From assembly GCF_014252955.1 (NCBI RefSeq), contig NZ_JACMIA010000001.1, positions 1,178,001-1,242,000 on the forward strand: a stretch of 64,000 nucleotides of DNA, in the 5' to 3' direction. Positions 44,840 through 53,411 of this stretch are shown here, one piece after another; positions within the stretch are counted from its first letter, which is position 1, and each line of letters begins with the position of its first letter. Under the pieces are notes generated by a model, which was not told the origin of the DNA, ran no database searches, and worked only from the letters and a program-made list of their open reading frames with translations. This stretch comes from Stappia sp. 28M-7. GTDB taxonomy: Bacteria; Pseudomonadota; Alphaproteobacteria; Rhizobiales; Stappiaceae. The position numbers and the translations under genes are program-made.

Positions 44840-44952
44840 ATGGTTGTGCACCTGGGTGACCTAAAGGTGCAGTGTGCAGTGCAGGATCGGCGCTGTGCAG
44901 GCGCACGCCGGGATGATGGCGACACAGGTTTTCTGTTTGCGAGGGGTTTTCG

Positions 44953-45933
44953 ATGAAGTGGAAACAGGTCATCGCCGTGGCGGCTGTGATCGTGGCTGTC
45001 GCAGGCGGGTTCTATCTGTGGCGCACGATGAACACCGAGAAGCTGCCCGAGGGCATCGCGTCCTCGAATGGCAGGATCGAAGCGGAGCGCGTCGACGTCG
45101 CCACCAAGATGGCCGGCCGCGTGACGGAGGTGCTGGTCAGCGAAGGCGATATGGTCGAGGCAGGGCAACTCGTTGCACGCATGGATGTGTCGGAACTCAA
45201 TGCCCGGCTCGCCCAGGCCCGTGCCACGGTCGCGCAGGCCGAGCAGGGGCTGCGCCAGTCCGATGCCCAGGTCGCCTTGTACGAGGCCAAGCGCGACCTC
45301 GCCGAAAAGGAGCACCAGCGCACCGTCGCGCTGGTCGAGCGGCAGGTGAGCTCGCAGGAGCTTGCCGACCAGCGGCGTACCGCTCTCGACACCGCCGTGG
45401 CGGGGGTGGAAGCGGCCAAGGCCGGCGTCGAACTTGCCAAGGCCACCATCGAGTCGGCCAAGGCTGCGGTCGCCCAGCTCGAAGCCATTCTCGACGATAC
45501 CCAGCTGCGCGCGCCCCGCGGCGGCCGGGTCCAATACCTTTTGGCCCGTGAAGGCGAGGTGCTCGGCGCCGGCGGCAAGGTGCTCACGCTCACCGACCTG
45601 ACCGATATCTACATGACTATTTTCCTGCCGGCGCGCGATGCCGGCCTGCTGCAGGTCGGCAGCGAAGCCCGCCTGATCCTCGACCCGATTCCCGATTACG
45701 TCATCCCGGCGAGCGTCACCTTCGTCGCCAGCAATGCCCAGTTCACCCCGAAGTCGGTGGAAACGTCGGATGAGCGCGAGAACCTGATGTTCCGGGTGAA
45801 GCTGTCCATCCCGAAGGATCTTCTGGTCAAGTATCAGGACCGCGCCAAGGCCGGTGTCGCGGGCGTCGGTTATGTACGGACCGACCCTGCTGTTGCCTGG
45901 CCGGACTTCCTGGAGGTCAAGCTGCCGCAATGA
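44953..45933 (+). CDS. HlyD-family membrane fusion protein
   Basis: This 326-residue periplasmic adaptor has one N-terminal helix (VIAVAAVIVAVAGGFYLW). The lipoyl-like halves are at SNGRIEAERVDVATKMAGRV near 38 and DDTQLRAPRGGRVQYLL near 185, with an alpha-helical hairpin rich in Ala/Glu between them (80-175). It resembles YhiI/YbhG, the adaptor of RbbA-type exporters. ATG 44953 is used. Its stop overlaps the ABC gene by ATGA, so the three genes form a tight operon. Confidence 0.88.
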   Translation: MKWKQVIAVAAVIVAVAGGFYLWRTMNTEKLPEGIASSNGRIEAERVDVATKMAGRVTEVLVSEGDMVEAGQLVARMDVSELNARLAQARATVAQAEQGLRQSDAQVALYEAKRDLAEKEHQRTVALVERQVSSQELADQRRTALDTAVAGVEAAKAGVELAKATIESAKAAVAQLEAILDDTQLRAPRGGRVQYLLAREGEVLGAGGKVLTLTDLTDIYMTIFLPARDAGLLQVGSEARLILDPIPDYVIPASVTFVASNAQFTPKSVETSDERENLMFRVKLSIPKDLLVKYQDRAKAGVAGVGYVRTDPAVAWPDFLEVKLPQ

Positions 45934-48686
45934 CGGGAGAACCGGCCGCCAGGCTGCAGGGCGTAACGCATCGTTACGGCGAGATCGCAGCCCTTTGCGA
46001 TGTCACGCTCGACATTCCGGCCGGCTGCATGGCCGGCCTGATAGGCCCGGACGGGGTCGGCAAGTCGACCCTGCTGGCGATCGTCTCCGGCGTGCGCCGC
46101 ATCCAGTCCGGTTCCGTCACTGTGTTCGGCGGCGATATGGCCAGCACGGCCCATCGCCGGGCCTGCAGCCGGCGCATCGCCTACATGCCGCAGGGGCTCG
46201 GCCGCAATCTCTATCCGACCCTGTCGGTGCGCGAGAACCTCGACTTCTTCGGGCGGCTCTTCGCGCAGTCGGAGGCGGAGCGCGCGGAGCGGATCCAGGC
46301 GCTGCTGGAGGCCACCGGCCTTGCGCCGTTTCCCGACCGCCCGGCCGGCAAGCTGTCCGGCGGCATGAAGCAAAAACTGTCGCTCTGCTCCGCCCTCATC
46401 CACGATCCGGACCTTCTGATCCTCGATGAACCCACCACCGGCATCGATCCGCTCTCGCGCGAGCAGTTTTGGGATCTGATCGCCAGCATCCGGCGCGACC
46501 GCCCGCAAATGAGCGTCATCGTCGCCACCGCCTACATGGAGGAGGCCGAACGCTTCGACTGGCTGGCCGCCATGATGGATGGGCGGATCATCGCAAAGGG
46601 CACGCCCGAGGCGCTGCGGCAGGCTGCCGGCGTTTCGACGCTGGAAGCTGCGTTCGTTGCCATGCTGCCGGAAGCCGAGCGGCGCGGGCACCGCGCCGTC
46701 GAGGTGCCGCCGCGCGTGCCGATGGAGGGACCGCCGGCGATCGAGGCGCATGGCCTAACCTGCCGCTTCGGCGACTTCACCGCCGTCGACCATGTGAGTT
46801 TCGAGATCGAGCGCGGCGAAATCTTCGGCTTTCTGGGATCGAACGGCTGCGGCAAGTCGACCACGATGAAGATGCTGACCGGGCTCTTGCCGGCAAGCGA
46901 GGGCGATGCGCTGCTGTTCGGCGAGACGCTGAACGCCAGCGACATGGCCACCCGCCGCCGCGTCGGCTACATGTCGCAGTCCTTCTCGCTCTATTCCGAG
47001 CTGACGGTGCGCCAGAACCTGGAACTGCACGCGGCCCTCTACCGTCTCGCTCCCGAAACGCGTGATGCCCGCATTGAGGAAATGCTGAGCACCTTCGACC
47101 TGCAGGGCGAAGCGGACATGCGGCCGAACGGGCTCCCGCTCGGCATCAAGCAACGCCTGCAGCTTGCCGTGGCGCTGATCCACAAGCCCGAAGTCCTCAT
47201 TCTCGATGAGCCCACCTCCGGCGTCGATCCGGTCGCGCGGGACATTTTCTGGCAGTACCTGATCGACCTGTCGCGCAATCAGGGCGTGACGATCTTCATC
47301 TCGACCCATTTCATGAACGAGGCGGAGCGGTGCGACCGCATCTCGCTGATGCATGCGGGCAAGGTGCTGGCCGTCGGCGCGCCCGACGAGCTGACCCGCA
47401 GCAAGGGCGCGGCCAGCCTGAACGATGCCTTCATCGACATCCTGCGCGAGGCGTCCGGCCAGAACGCCTCGCCGGAACCGGTGAGGGAAGCTCCGGTGTC
47501 CGCACCCGAAATTGCGGCCCCGCGGCCGGCTTCGGCGCCAATCGCGGATACCGGCGGATTTTTCAGCCCGTCGCGCCTTTGGGCCTTTGCCCGCCGCGAA
47601 ACGATGGAATTGCTGCGCGATCCCATGCGGCTGGTCTTTGCCTTTCTCGGGCCGGTCATCCTCATGCTGACCTTCGGTTACGGCATTTCGCTGGACGTCC
47701 AGAACCTGCCCTACGCGGTGCTGGATCGCGATCAGTCGATGGAGAGCAGGACGCTGCTGGAGAGCTTCTCCGGCTCGCGTTATTTCGAGGAGCACGCTCC
47801 GGCGACCAGCAGGCGGGATCTGCACCAGCGCATGGTCGACGGCGAAATCAGCATCGGCATCGAGATACCGCCCGAGTTCGGGCGCAGGCTCTTGCGCGGC
47901 GATACCCCGGAGATCGACGTGCTGATCGACGGAGCGATGCCGTTTCGAGCCGAAACGGCGCGCGGCTATCTGCAGGGCCTGGCCCTTGGCTACTACGCCG
48001 ATCAGGTCGAACGGCAGTTCGGCGAGGTGATCTCGCCCTATGCCACCGAGGTGGTCACCCGTTTCCGCTACAACCAGGCCTTCAAGAGCGTGTTTGCCAT
48101 CGTGCCTTCGGTGATGATGCTGATGCTCGTTCTCATCCCCGCCATCATGACGGCAATGGGCGTGGTGCGCGAAAAGGAAACCGGTTCCATCGCCAATTTC
48201 CGCTCGACGCCGGTAACGCGCAGCGAATTCCTGCTCGGCAAGCAGCTTCCCTATGTCGTCATCGCCTTCATCAGCTTCGCCAGCCTCGTCGTCATCGGCT
48301 ATGTGGTATTCGGTGTTCCGCTGAAGGGCTCGGCTCCGGCGCTCATGGTGGGAACCCTGTTCTACGTCCTGGCCACAACGGCCTTCGGCCTTTTGGTGTC
48401 GACCTTCACCAGGACGCAGGTGGCGGCCACGTTCGCGGCCGCGATCATCGCCATCATTCCCGCCGTCAACTTTTCCGGCCTGGTCGTACCGGTCTCCTCC
48501 CTGTCGGGAAGTGGCCGGCTGCTCGGCCTGGCCTTTCCGTCCTCCTGGTATCAGCAGGTCAGCGTGGGCACCTTCACCAAGGGGCTGGGCTTCGCCGAGC
48601 TTTGGCACAATCACCTGGCGCTGGCCGGTTTCGCGCTTCTCTTCACCGTCCTGTCTATCGCCATTCTGGACAAGCAGGAGGCGTAG
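45930..48686 (+). CDS. RbbA-like fused ABC protein (ATPase-ATPase-permease)
   Basis: The 918-residue protein has two ATPase domains followed by an ABC-2 permease. Domain one: Walker A GPDGVGKST near 44, signature LSGGMKQKL, Walker B LLILDEPTTGID. Domain two: GSNGCGKST near 308 and VLILDEPTSGVD, but the signature reads LPLGIKQRL instead of LSGGQ. The permease (about 545-918) has an N-terminal helix near 570 and five more after about 725, with a large periplasmic loop. E. coli RbbA (YhiH) is similar, with YhiI and YhhJ as partners. Substrate is unknown; drug or lipid export is guessed by family. Confidence 0.9.
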   Translation: MTGEPAARLQGVTHRYGEIAALCDVTLDIPAGCMAGLIGPDGVGKSTLLAIVSGVRRIQSGSVTVFGGDMASTAHRRACSRRIAYMPQGLGRNLYPTLSVRENLDFFGRLFAQSEAERAERIQALLEATGLAPFPDRPAGKLSGGMKQKLSLCSALIHDPDLLILDEPTTGIDPLSREQFWDLIASIRRDRPQMSVIVATAYMEEAERFDWLAAMMDGRIIAKGTPEALRQAAGVSTLEAAFVAMLPEAERRGHRAVEVPPRVPMEGPPAIEAHGLTCRFGDFTAVDHVSFEIERGEIFGFLGSNGCGKSTTMKMLTGLLPASEGDALLFGETLNASDMATRRRVGYMSQSFSLYSELTVRQNLELHAALYRLAPETRDARIEEMLSTFDLQGEADMRPNGLPLGIKQRLQLAVALIHKPEVLILDEPTSGVDPVARDIFWQYLIDLSRNQGVTIFISTHFMNEAERCDRISLMHAGKVLAVGAPDELTRSKGAASLNDAFIDILREASGQNASPEPVREAPVSAPEIAAPRPASAPIADTGGFFSPSRLWAFARRETMELLRDPMRLVFAFLGPVILMLTFGYGISLDVQNLPYAVLDRDQSMESRTLLESFSGSRYFEEHAPATSRRDLHQRMVDGEISIGIEIPPEFGRRLLRGDTPEIDVLIDGAMPFRAETARGYLQGLALGYYADQVERQFGEVISPYATEVVTRFRYNQAFKSVFAIVPSVMMLMLVLIPAIMTAMGVVREKETGSIANFRSTPVTRSEFLLGKQLPYVVIAFISFASLVVIGYVVFGVPLKGSAPALMVGTLFYVLATTAFGLLVSTFTRTQVAATFAAAIIAIIPAVNFSGLVVPVSSLSGSGRLLGLAFPSSWYQQVSVGTFTKGLGFAELWHNHLALAGFALLFTVLSIAILDKQEA

Positions 48687-48687
48687 A

Positions 48688-49815
48688 ATGTTTCTGTGGC
48701 TCGCCAATGTCTATCGCCTGGGCGTCAAGGAACTCAGAAGCCTCGTCTTCGATCCTGTCCTGCTGCTGCTGATCGTCTATGTCTTCACGCTGGCGATCTA
48801 TGCCGTGGCGACAGGGGCCAAGCTGGAGGTGCAGAACGCTTCCGTCGCCTATGTCGACGAGGACCGCTCCGCCCTGTCCGGACGCATCGTCAGTGCCATT
48901 CTGCCGCCGGAATTCGATACCCCGGTGGAGATCTCCGCCGACCGGATCGATGCGAGCATGGACAGCGGCGCCTTCGTTTTCGTGCTGCGCTTTCCGCCGG
49001 AGTTCGAAGCCGATCTTCTGGCCGGCCGCAAGTCCGAGATCCAGCTCAACGTCGATGCGACCGCCATGGCCCAGGCGGGCAACGGCACGGTGTTCCTGCA
49101 GTCGATCATCCAGGCCGAGACCGCGAAGTTCCTGAGCGGCAACGAAGACGCGGCGGCGCTGCCGATCAACCTCGTCGTCCGCGCCATGTTCAACCCGAAC
49201 CTCGACTCGAGCTGGTTCAACGCGGTGATGCAGGTCATCAACAACGTCACCATCCTGTCGGTTCTGCTGACTGGGGCCGCGCTGATCCGCGAACGCGAGC
49301 ACGGCACCATCGAGCACCTTCTGGTGATGCCGGTGAAACCGTCCGAGATCATGGTGGCGAAGATCTGGGCGAACGGGCTGGCCATCGTCGTGGCTGCAGT
49401 TCTGTCGCTGGTCTTCGTGGTGCAGCTTCTGCTGGGCGTGCCGATCCACGGGTCGATTGCCCTGTTCGTCTTCGGAGCCCTGATCTACATGATCTCGGTG
49501 ACCGGGCTCGGCATCCTGATCGCGACTTTCACAACCTCGATGCCGCAGTTCGGCCTTCTCGCACTGCCGGTTCTGGTCATCATGAACCTGCTTTCCGGCA
49601 GCACCACGCCCATGGAAAGCATGCCCGAATGGCTCCAGGCGATCATGCAGGTATCGCCCTCGACTCACTTCGTTGCCTTTGCCCAGGCCATTCTCTACCG
49701 CGGGGCAGGGCTGACAACCGTATGGCCGTCGATCCTCGCCATGTCGGTCCTGAGCGCGATTTTCTTCGTCGTCGCCCTGTCGCGTTTCCGCAAGACCATG
49801 GCCGGTGCGCGCTGA
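48688..49815 (+). CDS. YhhJ-like ABC-2 type permease
   Basis: The 375-residue protein is an ABC-2 permease: a helix near 20-40 (DPVLLLLIVYVFTLAIYAV), a periplasmic region to about 170, then five helices from about 185, including the family segment LIREREHGTIEHLLVMPVKPSEIMVAKIWANGL. It lies one base after the RbbA-like gene and would pair with that protein's own membrane half. ATG 48688 is taken; earlier in-frame starts lie inside the upstream gene. Confidence 0.9.
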   Translation: MFLWLANVYRLGVKELRSLVFDPVLLLLIVYVFTLAIYAVATGAKLEVQNASVAYVDEDRSALSGRIVSAILPPEFDTPVEISADRIDASMDSGAFVFVLRFPPEFEADLLAGRKSEIQLNVDATAMAQAGNGTVFLQSIIQAETAKFLSGNEDAAALPINLVVRAMFNPNLDSSWFNAVMQVINNVTILSVLLTGAALIREREHGTIEHLLVMPVKPSEIMVAKIWANGLAIVVAAVLSLVFVVQLLLGVPIHGSIALFVFGALIYMISVTGLGILIATFTTSMPQFGLLALPVLVIMNLLSGSTTPMESMPEWLQAIMQVSPSTHFVAFAQAILYRGAGLTTVWPSILAMSVLSAIFFVVALSRFRKTMAGAR

Positions 49816-50236
49816 CGCGGCGCGCATCTTCCTGCGTACTTTCTGCAAGGCCATCGTCTTCTTGTCCGGCAAGGCAATGGATGTAAAACGCGCCTGCAAA
49901 CCAGCTCTCGATCTCCACGTAGTTCATTGATTTTATTGAAAATTGGAGAGCGAAATCTCTCCGGAAGCGCCATTCCCCTCCCCAAAATCGCTCTCTCTCC
50001 CGTTGTCGGCCGCCTGCTGCAGTTTTGGTGCACGCGCGGCATTCTTGCCGATCGGACAGGCGAAACCTTTCGTTAACCATGTTTCCCGGCGGTGGCGGGC
50101 TGCCGTTTTCTCGACACCTTGCACTTTTTGGATTGGTGGAAGGGAGAGCGAGAGGGCGCGTTGACGGCTGTCGGTTCGTCTTTGCGGTACACCGGCTTTC
50201 TGCGCGCGATCACAAAGGGGAGGCACGAGAGCGCTC
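49816..50236. other. Gap with the third attachment repeat
   Basis: This 421 bp region holds the third repeat (49953-49975). After it, similarity to the integrase leader fades over about 90 bp (CCAAAATCGCTC, GGCCGCCTGCTGCAG). No gene is supported. It is the probable right edge of the island DNA. Confidence 0.5.
49953..49975 (+). repeat. Third attachment-site repeat
   Basis: This segment equals positions 33-55 of the tRNA end with two differences (GGAAGCGCC for GGCAGCACC). The A-to-C-type change at the same place as copy two suggests copies two and three are closer to each other than to the tRNA copy. Confidence 0.65.
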
Positions 50237-51430
50237 ATGCGTCCGACGCGGCTCATCATCGGATTTCTCATCATTGCCATGGCGGTCTTTGTGATCGCCG
50301 GCGAACAACTGGCGGGCGTCAGTGCGGATGCGGCAATCAATGCCCGCGTCACGACCCTTCGCACGCCCATCTCCGGCACGCTGCGCCTCGATCAACGCTC
50401 GCTCGGGGCTTCGGTGGCCGAAGGAGAGGCGCTGGGGGCGATCGAGGATCCGCTGGTCGACAGCATCCGCCTCAACGATCTCTTGCGCGAGGAAGCCTTC
50501 ACCAAGGCGGAGATTGCTCATCTCCGGCAGACGATCGAGGCTATCGAAGGGTCATTGGAGCAATTGCAGCTTCGGGCCGAGAACTACCGCGAAGACCGCG
50601 TGCGGCAGCTCGAGACGGAGTTGCGCTCGGCCCAGTCCCAGATCGCGGTGGCGCAGGCGCGCGTCGAGGAGGCGCGCGCCGCGTTCGACCGATCCCAGCA
50701 GCTGTCGGAGCGCGGGGTCGAGACGTCCGCATCCTTCGAGCGGATCCGGGCTGCGCAGCGGGTCTCCCAACAGGAGCTGGAAAGCGCCCGGCAAAAAGCG
50801 AACTCTGTCGAGATCGCGCTGAGCTCCGCGCGCCGCGGGACGTTTCTCGGGGACGGCTACAGCGACGTTCCCTATTCGGAACAGCGCCAGCTGGAATTGT
50901 CCTTGCGATTGAACGAGCTGAGTTCCGACCTGCAGGCGGAACTGGCGCGCGCCGAGGCGCTTGAACGCAGGACCGCCGCGGAGCGGCTGCGCGTCCATCG
51001 CCTCACATCGGCGGAGCTGACAGCCAACGTGTCCGGGAGAATCTGGGAGGTTCTGGCGTCCGACGGCGAAACCGTGCAGCGCGGCCAGGACATCATGCGG
51101 CTGATCGATTGCGACTCGAGCATCGTCACGCTCAGCGTCTCGGAAAGCGTCTACAACGGCCTGCAGCTCGGCGATCCGGCCATGTTCCGCGTGAATGCCG
51201 ATGGACGGGCATTCGAGGGGACCGTGACGCGGCTGGCGGGCTCGGGTGCCCAAACGATCTATCGCAACCTGGCGATCGCGCCCAGCGAGCGTCACCTGGA
51301 GCGGTATGACGTGACCTTGCTGCTGCCCGCGCTTCGCAGCGATCCGGAGTTGGGCTGTGCGGTCGGGCGCACCGGCCGCGCCTTCTTCGAAGGACGCCCG
51401 CTGGATTTCCTGCGCGGGTTCTGGAACTGA
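50237..51430 (+). CDS. HlyD-like membrane fusion protein of a glycan locus
   Basis: The 397-residue protein has one N-terminal helix (LIIGFLIIAMAVFVIAGEQL). A biotinyl-lipoyl half follows (TTLRTPISGTLRLD near 42), then long coiled coils (80-260) and the second lipoyl half (SAELTANVSGRIWEVLASDGETVQRGQ near 258), then a beta-domain. It resembles Alg44- or HlyD-type adaptors that accompany exported polysaccharide synthases. It ends one base before the cellulose-synthase-like gene, so the two are co-transcribed. Confidence 0.85.
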   Translation: MRPTRLIIGFLIIAMAVFVIAGEQLAGVSADAAINARVTTLRTPISGTLRLDQRSLGASVAEGEALGAIEDPLVDSIRLNDLLREEAFTKAEIAHLRQTIEAIEGSLEQLQLRAENYREDRVRQLETELRSAQSQIAVAQARVEEARAAFDRSQQLSERGVETSASFERIRAAQRVSQQELESARQKANSVEIALSSARRGTFLGDGYSDVPYSEQRQLELSLRLNELSSDLQAELARAEALERRTAAERLRVHRLTSAELTANVSGRIWEVLASDGETVQRGQDIMRLIDCDSSIVTLSVSESVYNGLQLGDPAMFRVNADGRAFEGTVTRLAGSGAQTIYRNLAIAPSERHLERYDVTLLLPALRSDPELGCAVGRTGRAFFEGRPLDFLRGFWN

Positions 51431-51431
51431 G

Positions 51432-53411
51432 ATGTTTCCGTTCGTCTACCTCAGCGAGACGGGCTCCAGCTTCATGCGCGTGGTCCTTGTTATCGGGGCC
51501 GGTGCCGTCGTGCCCTTGCTGTTCTCCCGGCGCTCGACCTGGCACCGTTCGTTCTTGTTCGCGGTCGCCGGCGTCCTGGCCGTCCGGTATCTGTGGTGGC
51601 GCGCGACGGAAACTCTGGCTCCGGCCGGCCTCACCTGGGACTGCATCGTCAGTTGGTCCTTCTTTGCTCTGGAAGCTGCAGCCGCCGTTTCCTCGTTGAG
51701 TTCGTTCGTCATCCTTGCCCGCACCAGGGACCGAAAGCAGGAGGCGACGGACAATGCCGGCTGGTGGGGCGAGGAAAAACCGCCGCGCGTCGCCGTGCTG
51801 ATCGCCACCTACAACGAGGATCGCAATGTCCTGGAGAGGACGATCATCGGTGCGCTGGCGCTCGACCATCCGAACTTCGACATCCTGGTTCTGGACGATG
51901 GCCGCCGCGACTGGCTGAAGGAGTTCTGCCAGATGCGCGGTGCCCGCTATGTCACGCGCGATGACAACAAGGGCGCCAAGGCGGGCAACATGAACAACGC
52001 GCTGCGGGTGCTCGAGAGGGAAGGGGCACCGGATTTCATCGCCGTGCTCGATGCCGACTTCGTGCCGCATCGCAACCTCCTGTCGCGAACGCTGCCTCTC
52101 TTTCGTGATCGCTCCGTCGGTCTGGTCCAGACCCCGCAGCACTTCTTCAACGCGGATCCGATCCAGCACAATCTCGGCCTGAGCCGGTCCTATCCGGACG
52201 AGCAGCGCTTCTTCTTCGACCATCTGCAACCCTCCCGCGACGCCTGGGGGATCGCCTTTTGCTGCGGGACGTCGTCGGTCGTTCGCTGGAGCGCCTTGTC
52301 GGAGGTCGGCGGCTTTCCGAGCGACAGCATAACCGAGGACTTCCTGCTGACGCTTGTGCTGCAGGATCGCGGGCACCGGACCGTCTATCTCAACGAGCCC
52401 CTCAGCGAGGGCCTCGCGCCGGAGGGGCTGAAAGAATACATCACCCAGAGAAGCCGTTGGTGCCTCGGTCTGATGCAGATCGCGCGCGGCCGGATGGGAC
52501 CGCTGGCGCCCAACAGGCTCCGCCTCAGGGACAGGTGGAGCGTTGTCGATTCCGTCCTCTACTGGACTGCGACATTCGCATTCCGGCTGGCTGCGTTCGT
52601 CTATCCGCTCTTCTACTGGTTCTTCAACATTACCGTCGTGGATGCCAGCGTGGCGGATGTGGTGAGCTATTTCGGGGTCTACTTCGCCTGGACCCTCATA
52701 AGCCTCAATGTCGTCTCCGGCGGCCTGGTGGTGCCGATCGTGAACGACGTCAGCCAGTTGCTCGGCGCCATCCCCATCACGCGCGCCGCCTGGACCGGTC
52801 TCGTTCAGCCGAAGGGCCACCCCTTCTCGGTGACCGCCAAGGGCGGTGACCGGAGCCAGGTCGTGGTGCAATGGCACATCATGGCGCCCTTCGTGGCGCT
52901 CTACGCGCTCACGATGGTCGGCCTTCTGATCGGCGTCCTGTCCGACACGTTCGCGTTCAACACCGCCGGCTCGGGCAAGATGGTGATCCTGTTCTGGAGC
53001 TTCTACAATCTGGTCGTGCTCGCGATCACGGTTCTGGCCTGCATCGAGCTGCCCCGGCGGGAGCGCCATCTGGACGAGGCGCCGGAACGGGCAAGGATCC
53101 GCATGGGGGACGAGGTCCGGCGGGTCTGGATCGTTGGGCTTACGCAGAACACTGTGCGGGTGCGCGGGACGAGGCTGTCGGATACCGAGCCGGTCGAGAT
53201 CGAGATCGACGGGGTCGGTTCGATCCGGGCGGTGGTTTCCTCGCCCAGCGACGATGGCGCGCGGCTCCTGCTCGAGCCGACGCCCCAGCAATACGACGCC
53301 CTGCTACGCCGGTTCTATGCCTCCGGCGATGCTCCGGGCGTCACGCAGACGCGGTATCGCGGGCTAGTCGCCGATCTTGCGCGGCGGCTGTCGTCCACCA
53401 CCGGCGACTAG
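51432..53411 (+). CDS. Cellulose-synthase-like processive GT2 glycosyltransferase
   Basis: This 659-residue membrane protein makes and exports a beta-linked glycan. Two to three helices precede the GT2 domain. The processive motifs are clear: VLDDGRRDW near 155, DADFVPHRN near 215, TEDFLLTLVL near 303 and QRSRWCLGLMQ near 340. About four more helices follow (385-545). The C-terminal ~110 residues (after LPRRERHLDEAPERARIR) form a beta-rich domain resembling a PilZ domain; the Arg pair could be a c-di-GMP RxxxR motif, though the match is loose. Related to BcsA, but no BcsB or BcsZ is adjacent, so the product need not be cellulose. Ends two bases before the convergent sensor gene. Confidence 0.88.
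   Translation: MFPFVYLSETGSSFMRVVLVIGAGAVVPLLFSRRSTWHRSFLFAVAGVLAVRYLWWRATETLAPAGLTWDCIVSWSFFALEAAAAVSSLSSFVILARTRDRKQEATDNAGWWGEEKPPRVAVLIATYNEDRNVLERTIIGALALDHPNFDILVLDDGRRDWLKEFCQMRGARYVTRDDNKGAKAGNMNNALRVLEREGAPDFIAVLDADFVPHRNLLSRTLPLFRDRSVGLVQTPQHFFNADPIQHNLGLSRSYPDEQRFFFDHLQPSRDAWGIAFCCGTSSVVRWSALSEVGGFPSDSITEDFLLTLVLQDRGHRTVYLNEPLSEGLAPEGLKEYITQRSRWCLGLMQIARGRMGPLAPNRLRLRDRWSVVDSVLYWTATFAFRLAAFVYPLFYWFFNITVVDASVADVVSYFGVYFAWTLISLNVVSGGLVVPIVNDVSQLLGAIPITRAAWTGLVQPKGHPFSVTAKGGDRSQVVVQWHIMAPFVALYALTMVGLLIGVLSDTFAFNTAGSGKMVILFWSFYNLVVLAITVLACIELPRRERHLDEAPERARIRMGDEVRRVWIVGLTQNTVRVRGTRLSDTEPVEIEIDGVGSIRAVVSSPSDDGARLLLEPTPQQYDALLRRFYASGDAPGVTQTRYRGLVADLARRLSSTTGD

Larger units (their letters stand above)
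44474..49975. mobile_element. Genomic island segment 2 at tRNA-Thr
   Basis: This 5.5 kb block lies between the second and third attachment repeats. It begins with a dead integrase start and carries one cargo operon for an HlyD/ABC exporter. It looks like the residue of an older element inserted at the same tRNA whose integrase has been lost. Confidence 0.5.

Noticed and set aside
51132-53291. 719-codon minus-strand frame opposite the glycosyltransferase
   Set aside because: Longer than the real gene but motif-free, while the plus strand has all four GT2 motifs.
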